Positions 60,019 to 64,000 of a DNA stretch of 64,000 bases are shown one piece after another. Source of the stretch: Rickettsiales bacterium. Its GTDB lineage: Bacteria; Pseudomonadota; Alphaproteobacteria; Rickettsiales; JABCZZ01. Position 1 is the first letter of the stretch; each line of letters opens with the position of its first letter. The stretch covers positions 1 through 64,000 of the forward strand of contig DASTXE010000006.1 of the NCBI GenBank assembly GCA_035765535.1, read 5' to 3'. The notes beneath the pieces were generated by a model that did no database searches, had not been told where the DNA came from, and was given only the letters and a program-made list of their open reading frames with translations. The position numbers and the translations under genes were made by a program.

Positions 60019-60873
60019 TTACCCTTTACACACCCTGCCAGCATCCGTCTGGGGCGCAACCGGCGTATTGTCAGGTGCAACAGGAATAACACATGCTCCC
60101 TGATCAGTTGTAACAATAGCATTAAATTGCGTTCCTTTGTTATGTGCAGCCGCGGTTTTCAACATTTCTTTAATATCTGCAACAGGAACTTTACCTCCGC
60201 TGGAAACATCCATTCCCTCAAGAATCACACCTTCGGACAAGTTGGAAAGTGTATCTTTCGGCAAACTGGAAATGGTACTTACAGCAGCGGAAGTTGCACC
60301 GGGGTTACCATGTAAATCTACGGTAAACGATTTATACCCTCCAGGCACAATCCCTTTTTTTGCCATGATATCTTCAATTGCTCCTCGAATACCTGCCGCA
60401 TTATCTGGAAATGTCTTTCTGTAATCCCCAACCTCTGCTTCTACTGTGCCACTGCCGCGCGAGATGATATCCGGATAGGGAGAATCGGGAGTACCAACAG
60501 TAGGCGTAAGAGGATCTGCCGTTGCCCCTGGATCAGGCGTGGCATTCCCCCCGCCTCTCACGCTGGAAGTCGATGTGCCTCTGGGCGGAGCACCGTTACC
60601 GGAAGATGAATTACCACTAAAAACTCCCCCAAACAGAGAGGCAAACCCCGTAGTTGCGGTTAGCAGTCCGGCAGTCACCGCCAGCCCCACTCTAAGTCCC
60701 ACCCCATGCTTCCGACCGGAATTTTCTGTAGGCGAAATAGAAGCCGCCGATTGCATCGCGCTCTGCGTCCCCTCGCCTGATGCAGGTTGAGGTGCTGATG
60801 GATAAGACGAATCAGGAGGCACCCAGCCGAATTGTATGGGTTGACGTGTACCGTCCGAGTCTGAATCCTGCAT
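60019..60873 (-). CDS. Membrane-anchored protein of the same unrecognised family (paralogue B)
   Basis: The 284-residue protein has a Pro/Ser/Gln-rich cytoplasmic N-terminus of about 55 residues, one transmembrane helix (about 57-83, GLRVGLAVTAGLLTATTGF), a Gly/Ser/Pro/Thr-rich linker and a C-terminal domain (about 150-284) paralogous to the neighbouring gene: VDLHGNPGATSAAV, GTQFNAIVTTDQGAC and VAPQTDAGRVCKG. The topology should place the shared domain in the periplasm, tethered rather than free. Both copies keep the two C-terminal cysteines. Tandem duplication and matching Pho-box promoters suggest a joint role under phosphate limitation. Function is unknown. Confidence 0.78.
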   Translation of the reverse strand: MQDSDSDGTRQPIQFGWVPPDSSYPSAPQPASGEGTQSAMQSAASISPTENSGRKHGVGLRVGLAVTAGLLTATTGFASLFGGVFSGNSSSGNGAPPRGTSTSSVRGGGNATPDPGATADPLTPTVGTPDSPYPDIISRGSGTVEAEVGDYRKTFPDNAAGIRGAIEDIMAKKGIVPGGYKSFTVDLHGNPGATSAAVSTISSLPKDTLSNLSEGVILEGMDVSSGGKVPVADIKEMLKTAAAHNKGTQFNAIVTTDQGACVIPVAPDNTPVAPQTDAGRVCKG

Positions 60874-60913
60874 AAATATCTCTATAGTTCCATTACGGGA
60901 AACCGGTTAAGAT

Positions 60914-60947
60914 AATATACCACAAAACGATGACAGAATTATGACAA
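60914..60947 (-). promoter_or_regulatory. PhoB-type promoter of paralogue B
   Basis: The direct repeat TTGTCATAATTCTGTCAT (60930-60947, minus strand) has two TGTCAT units 11 bp apart and matches the Pho-box consensus at 16 of 18 positions. A TATATT -10 (60914-60919) follows after exactly 10 bp. The leader would be about 34 nt. Confidence 0.78.
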
Positions 60948-60965
60948 AGAGCTGCTTATTAATAA

Positions 60966-61586
60966 TTACTCTGCGATTTGCAAAGCTGCCAGAATCTCCT
61001 GATGGACGCTTTTTTCATCCTTAGACGCATCAACGATCCGGTAACGTGCCGCATTCGCCTTCGCAAGCGTCAAAAACCCTTCCCGGACTTTCCGGTGGAA
61101 CGCAATATCGAGATTCTCAAAACGCATCTCTTCCCCCGGACGCGCTTTTGCCCGGCGCAGGCCTGTTTCAGTCTCGATATCCAGAATAATCGTGGCATCA
61201 GGTGCAAAATTGCCAATCGTCAAACGGTTGATCTGGCTTATGAATTCAACGCCAAGCCCTCTGGCCATGCCCTGATAGACCAGGCTTGAATCCAGAAACC
61301 TGTCGCACAGCACAATATCCCCTCGCGCAATAGCAGGCTTTATAACGCGCTCCATATGCTCCACGCGTGCGGCCTGAAAAAGCAGCACTTCCGCAACTGA
61401 ACTCCATTTATCGCCGCTACCTGTCAGCAGCAGCTGTCGGATGGCATCGCCCCCTACACTGCCGCCGGGTTCGCGTGTAACCAGCACACGCCTGCCTTCA
61501 CGCACAAGCGCCTGTTCCAGCAGGGAAATCTGCGTGGTTTTTCCACTCCCCTCACCACCTTCGAACGTAATAAATTTACCTGCCAT
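60966..61586 (-). CDS. tmk: Thymidylate kinase
   Basis: Tmk phosphorylates dTMP to dTDP. The 206-residue product starts MAGKFITFEGGEGSGKTTQ, with the P-loop GGEGSGKTT, and has TREPGGSVGGDAIRQLLL (DR/E-P-G motif), CDRFLDSSLVYQGMARGL and a LID region with RRAKARPGEEMRFE. I begin it at 61586, as in the family; a longer frame to 61622 adds unrelated residues. It is divergent from xthA. Confidence 0.96.
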   Translation of the reverse strand: MAGKFITFEGGEGSGKTTQISLLEQALVREGRRVLVTREPGGSVGGDAIRQLLLTGSGDKWSSVAEVLLFQAARVEHMERVIKPAIARGDIVLCDRFLDSSLVYQGMARGLGVEFISQINRLTIGNFAPDATIILDIETETGLRRAKARPGEEMRFENLDIAFHRKVREGFLTLAKANAARYRIVDASKDEKSVHQEILAALQIAE

Positions 61587-61602
61587 AATCCCACTTGACG
61601 CT

Positions 61603-61630
61603 TGCAACTTGCTTGTGAGCACTTATAAAT
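61603..61630 (+). promoter_or_regulatory. Promoter of xthA
   Basis: TTGCAA (61603-61608) and TATAAA (61625-61630) are 16 bp apart. The -10 ends 7 bp before the ATG at 61638, so transcription should start at or just before the start codon. Confidence 0.6.
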
Positions 61631-61637
61631 AGCCTCC

Positions 61638-62429
61638 ATGATCATCGCAACCTATAATATCAATTCCATCCGCATCCGCCTGAATACTCTCAAGGAAGTG
61701 GTGGATAAAACCAATCCGGATATACTGTGCCTGCAGGAAACGAAGGTGGATGATTCCCTATTTCCGCTGGAGAGCGTACAGGCGCTTGGCTATCCCCACA
61801 TATATTTCAGCGGCCAGAAAAGCTACAACGGCGTGGCGATTCTCTCCCGCATTCCACTGACCAATATACATAATTTAAGCATCGTTAATGACGACCACAA
61901 GCGTCACATCAGCGCCACGCTCCCTAACGGCACAGAATTGCATAATTTCTATGTGCCGGCAGGCGGTGACATTCCGGATCGCGAACTGAACGACAAATTC
62001 GACTTCAAACTGCGTTTCATGAACTTCATGGCCGAATGGGCGCAGGATATGCGCAACGACAAGAAATCCCTCATCGTGGTGGGCGATATGAACATCGCCC
62101 CGCTGGAGCATGATGTCTGGTCCCACAAGCAATTGCTGGGCGTCGTCTCGCATACGCCGGTAGAAGTGGAAGCCATGGAGCTATTCCGTAAGTCCTTTGA
62201 TTTTGTTGATACTTCCCGGCATTTTGCTCCAGCTCCTGCCAAGCTTTACAGCTGGTGGAGCTACCGCAATCAGGACTGGAAAAAGTCAGATCGCGGCCGC
62301 AGACTTGACCATATCTGGGTCACATCCGACCTGCAGCCGAAGCTTAAATCCTCTTATATCCTGCGCGAAGCCAGGGATTTCTCCAATCCTTCCGACCATG
62401 TTCCGGTCGTTACCGAATTTGACTGGTAA
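61638..62429 (+). CDS. xthA: Exodeoxyribonuclease III / AP endonuclease
   Basis: This Mg-dependent endonuclease/exonuclease/phosphatase-fold enzyme cleaves abasic sites. The 263-residue product starts MIIATYNINSIRIRLNTL, has ILCLQETKVDD (metal Glu), FYVPAGGDIPDRE, VVGDMNIAP (Asp/Asn pair), SWWSYR and the terminal catalytic SDHVPV. All key residues are present. Its promoter suggests a leaderless mRNA. Confidence 0.96.
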   Translation: MIIATYNINSIRIRLNTLKEVVDKTNPDILCLQETKVDDSLFPLESVQALGYPHIYFSGQKSYNGVAILSRIPLTNIHNLSIVNDDHKRHISATLPNGTELHNFYVPAGGDIPDRELNDKFDFKLRFMNFMAEWAQDMRNDKKSLIVVGDMNIAPLEHDVWSHKQLLGVVSHTPVEVEAMELFRKSFDFVDTSRHFAPAPAKLYSWWSYRNQDWKKSDRGRRLDHIWVTSDLQPKLKSSYILREARDFSNPSDHVPVVTEFDW

Positions 62430-62542
62430 CGAATTCACGAACTGGAAGAAAGATCCACGAAGCCAGTAGGCTGAGCCCTTTAGTCGCGAAGCGTTAGGTT
62501 CATCGCGAAGGCCAGGAGGCCGAAGCGGGAACAAAAGAATAT

Positions 62543-62752
62543 TTAAGGCACCGGATCGTGAGTGTATTTCCCCCACGGATGGCATCTCGAAATTCGCCTT
62601 ACCGCCAGCCATCCCCCTTTAAAAGCACCATATTTTCCTACTGCTTCAGCGGCATATTCCGAGCAGGTCGGCGTAAAACGACAGGCTGCGGGGAGCCAGG
62701 GCGACAGGAAATATTTATAGAACCGGATGCAGGCAATCAATATATAGTGCAT
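62543..62752 (-). CDS. yidD: Membrane protein insertion efficiency factor YidD
   Basis: The 69-residue product has the YidD signature: IRFYKYFLSPWLPAACRFTPTCSEYAAEAV, then GGWLAVRRISRCHPWGKYTHDPVP. Three conserved cysteines are present. YidD assists YidC in membrane protein insertion. I start it at 62752 (MHYILIACIRFYKYF). The longer frame to 62824 overlaps the divergent promoter and terminator and adds no family sequence. It stands apart from the usual rnpA-yidC cluster. Confidence 0.92.
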   Translation of the reverse strand: MHYILIACIRFYKYFLSPWLPAACRFTPTCSEYAAEAVGKYGAFKGGWLAVRRISRCHPWGKYTHDPVP

Positions 62753-62760
62753 ATTTTCGC

Positions 62761-62789
62761 TTGAAATACGGATTTGATCCCTATATAAA
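62761..62789 (+). promoter_or_regulatory. Promoter of the rimP-nusA operon
   Basis: TTGAAA (62761-62766) and TATAAA (62784-62789) are exactly 17 bp apart, close to the sigma-70 consensus. The leader to rimP would be about 150 nt. Confidence 0.7.
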
Positions 62790-62813
62790 GCAACCAGTTT
62801 AAGAAAAGCAAGA

Positions 62814-62840
62814 AGGTGGGTCAAAAACCCGCCTTTTTTA
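62814..62840 (+). terminator. Intrinsic terminator (attenuator) in the rimP-nusA leader
   Basis: AGGTGGGT and ACCCGCCT pair over 8 bp (one G-T) around CAAAA and are followed by six T. It lies about 20 nt after the expected start of transcription and 106 bp before rimP, so it would stop most transcripts early unless read through. Confidence 0.68.
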
Positions 62841-62945
62841 TTAGCTCAAGCTGCGGACGAGCTCCGCGAGGACTAGCGACCAAGGGGAGCGCAGCCCACG
62901 TGGCGCCAAAACGCAAAGCGTTGAACGCGAACTAAAAGAAAACAT
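62841..62945 (+). other. GC-rich structured leader between terminator and rimP
   Basis: This 105-bp stretch has several short hairpins (GCGGA-CGAGC-TCCGC, AACGC-AAA-GCGTT) and no credible gene. The frame visible on the opposite strand is not protein-like. It ends in an A-rich AAAAGAAAAC before the rimP start. A second GC-rich segment ending CGGGAACAAAAGAA lies after xthA (62440-62535). Confidence 0.4.
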
Positions 62946-63449
62946 ATGGAATTTTCGATACAGGATAAGATTGTTGCGATTATCGAGCCTTCGCTGAACG
63001 GCATGGGGTATAACCTTGTGCAGGTGAAGCTGATCGAAGGCGGAAGACGTACGCTCCAGATCATGGCGGAACGTATCGACGGTCGCAATATGACAGTGGA
63101 TGACTGCGCCGATATCAGCTACAACGTCTCCGCCCTGCTGGACGTGGAAGACCCGATCAGCGATGCGTATCATCTGGAAATTAGCTCGCCGGGTATCGAC
63201 CGCCCGCTCGTAAAGCTTCAGGATTTCGAGCGCTTCAGCGGATTTGAAGCAAAACTCGAGACAAAAATGCTGATTGATGGGCGCAAGCGCTTTAAAGGCA
63301 GGATCAAAGGAATTCAGGAACAGAATGTTCTGATGGAAACGGAGGAAGGCACGGCTTCCGTTATACCGTTTAATATGGTGCGCTCGGCAAAGCTGCTGCT
63401 TACAGATGAATTACTGAAGAAAGCAGCTGCCGGACAGGTAAACAATTAA
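62946..63449 (+). CDS. rimP: Ribosome maturation factor RimP
   Basis: RimP assists assembly of the 30S subunit. The 167-residue product has the N-terminal alpha/beta domain (IVAIIEPSLNGMGYNLVQVKLIEGGRRTLQIMAER), the linker DDCADISYNVSALLDVEDPI with YHLEISSPGIDRPL, and a C-terminal SH3-like barrel (ALETKMLIDGRKRFKGRIKGI-type). SSPGIDRPL is diagnostic. It starts the rimP-nusA operon and is preceded by a candidate attenuator. nusA follows after 21 bp. Confidence 0.96.
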   Translation: MEFSIQDKIVAIIEPSLNGMGYNLVQVKLIEGGRRTLQIMAERIDGRNMTVDDCADISYNVSALLDVEDPISDAYHLEISSPGIDRPLVKLQDFERFSGFEAKLETKMLIDGRKRFKGRIKGIQEQNVLMETEEGTASVIPFNMVRSAKLLLTDELLKKAAAGQVNN

Positions 63450-63470
63450 GACTTTAACCAGAGGTGAATT

Positions 63471-64000
63471 ATGGCTTTAGCGTTATCGACAAGTGGTAAT
63501 ACGGAAATTCTGCAGATCGCAGATGCGGTGGCCCGGGAAAAGGGCATCAGCCGCGAGCAGGTGATTGAGGCGCTGGAAAACGCCGTGCAGGTTGCAGGCC
63601 GCCGCAAATACGGCCACGAGCACAATATCCGCGCTGAGATCGACCGCAAGAGCGGAGAAATCAAGCTTTACCGCGTGATCGAAGTGGTTGAGACCGTGGA
63701 AAACGAAGTCACCCAGATTTCGCTCGCAGAAGCACATCGCCGTGATAAGACCCTTGAAATCGGCAGCGAAATCCGCGACCGCCTGCCGCCGATCGATATC
63801 GGCCGTATCTCCGCTCAGACTGCAAAGCAGGTCATTGTGCAGAAAGTGCGCGACGCAGAACGCGATAAACAATACGAAGAATACAAAGACCGCATTGCTG
63901 AAATCATCAGCGGCACCGTTAAACGTATCGAACATAACAACGTCACAGTCGATTTCGGTCGTACGGAAGCTTTCCTGCGCCGCGACGAACTGATCCCGCG
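63471..64000 (+). CDS. nusA: Transcription elongation/termination factor NusA, N-terminal part
   Basis: The gene begins with ATG at 63471, after AGAGGTGA, and runs off the right edge (176 full codons). The visible part is the NusA N-terminal RNA-polymerase-binding domain: ILQIADAVAREKGISREQVIEALENAV, RRKYGHEHNIRAEIDRKSGEI, then IDIGRISAQTAKQVIVQKVRDAERDKQYEEYKDR and the start of the S1 domain (GTVKRIEHNNVTVDFGRTEAFLRRDE). NusA modulates pausing and termination, so it can feed back on its own leader terminator. Confidence 0.97.
   Translation, partial: MALALSTSGNTEILQIADAVAREKGISREQVIEALENAVQVAGRRKYGHEHNIRAEIDRKSGEIKLYRVIEVVETVENEVTQISLAEAHRRDKTLEIGSEIRDRLPPIDIGRISAQTAKQVIVQKVRDAERDKQYEEYKDRIAEIISGTVKRIEHNNVTVDFGRTEAFLRRDELIP

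Noticed and set aside
62841-63173. 110-codon minus-strand frame over the rimP start
   Set aside because: Antisense to rimP and its leader; the product has no family features.

Overview
The window comes from a free-living, motile alphaproteobacterium that I cannot name to genus. Base composition is moderate. The flagellar block fliF-fliG-fliH-fliN-flbD-flhA-flhF-flhG and the adjacent divK-pleD pair follow the Caulobacter layout. PhaR/PhaC, the GshA-type glutamate-cysteine ligase, SdhE, a DUF465 protein, a NrsF-type anti-sigma factor and a RatA/Coq10 protein also fit this class. Most of the window is compact housekeeping DNA with many 4-base overlaps. I see no insertion sequence, prophage, integron or CRISPR array.

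Layout. 1-3 kb: end of a core-2/I-branching-type glycosyltransferase, tRNA-Thr, malonyl-CoA decarboxylase, smpB and a YgjP-type metallopeptidase. 3-12.2 kb: flagellar operon on the minus strand. 12.2-14.3 kb: divK-pleD, divergent from it. 14.3-20 kb: glutathione and phospholipid-related genes (GST, rsmE, gshA, GDPD) and pccA. 20-24.7 kb: a small secreted protein, a FUSC-like protein, a doxX-msrB-msrA operon and a divergent ECF sigma/NrsF pair, then tRNA-Val. 24.8-27.2 kb: a 2OG-Fe(II) oxygenase, a Y-family polymerase and a tiny lipoprotein. 27.2-32.6 kb: a four-gene redox/copper operon. 32.7-41.2 kb: GNAT, acsA, dapE, the PHA locus and a CtaA-like protein. 41.2-49.3 kb: argG-sdhE-mfd, an orphan pilin, trmJ and cimA. 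50-57 kb: a PAS/degenerate GGDEF protein, pdxH, ratA, a DUF2142 protein, yejEF and ybaB. 57.4-59.2 kb: dnaX and SRP RNA. 59.2-61 kb: two paralogous proteins of an unrecognised family. 61-64 kb: tmk, xthA, yidD and rimP-nusA.

Two systems stand out. (1) A same-strand operon (27.2-32.6 kb) encodes, in order, an outer-membrane monohaem cytochrome-porin resembling Cyc2, a periplasmic cupredoxin, a methyl-accepting chemotaxis protein, and a fusion of a multicopper oxidase with a SCO/SenC-type thioredoxin domain. The parts could form a path from the cell surface to a periplasmic oxidase, co-expressed with a taxis receptor. (2) Two tandem genes at 59.3-60.9 kb encode a secreted protein and a membrane-anchored protein that share a C-terminal domain I do not recognise. 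Each has a good Pho-box-like direct repeat placed exactly 10 bp upstream of a -10 element, so both look like PhoB-activated, phosphate-starvation genes.

Other regulatory signals read directly from the sequence are: a SigF-type promoter (GTAACT-N16-CGAA) in front of doxX-msrB-msrA; a perfect 13-bp inverted repeat next to the fliF promoter; TGC/GCA dyads between phaR and the phaC locus; an early intrinsic terminator in the rimP-nusA leader; and several promoters placed so close to start codons that the mRNAs should be leaderless or nearly so.
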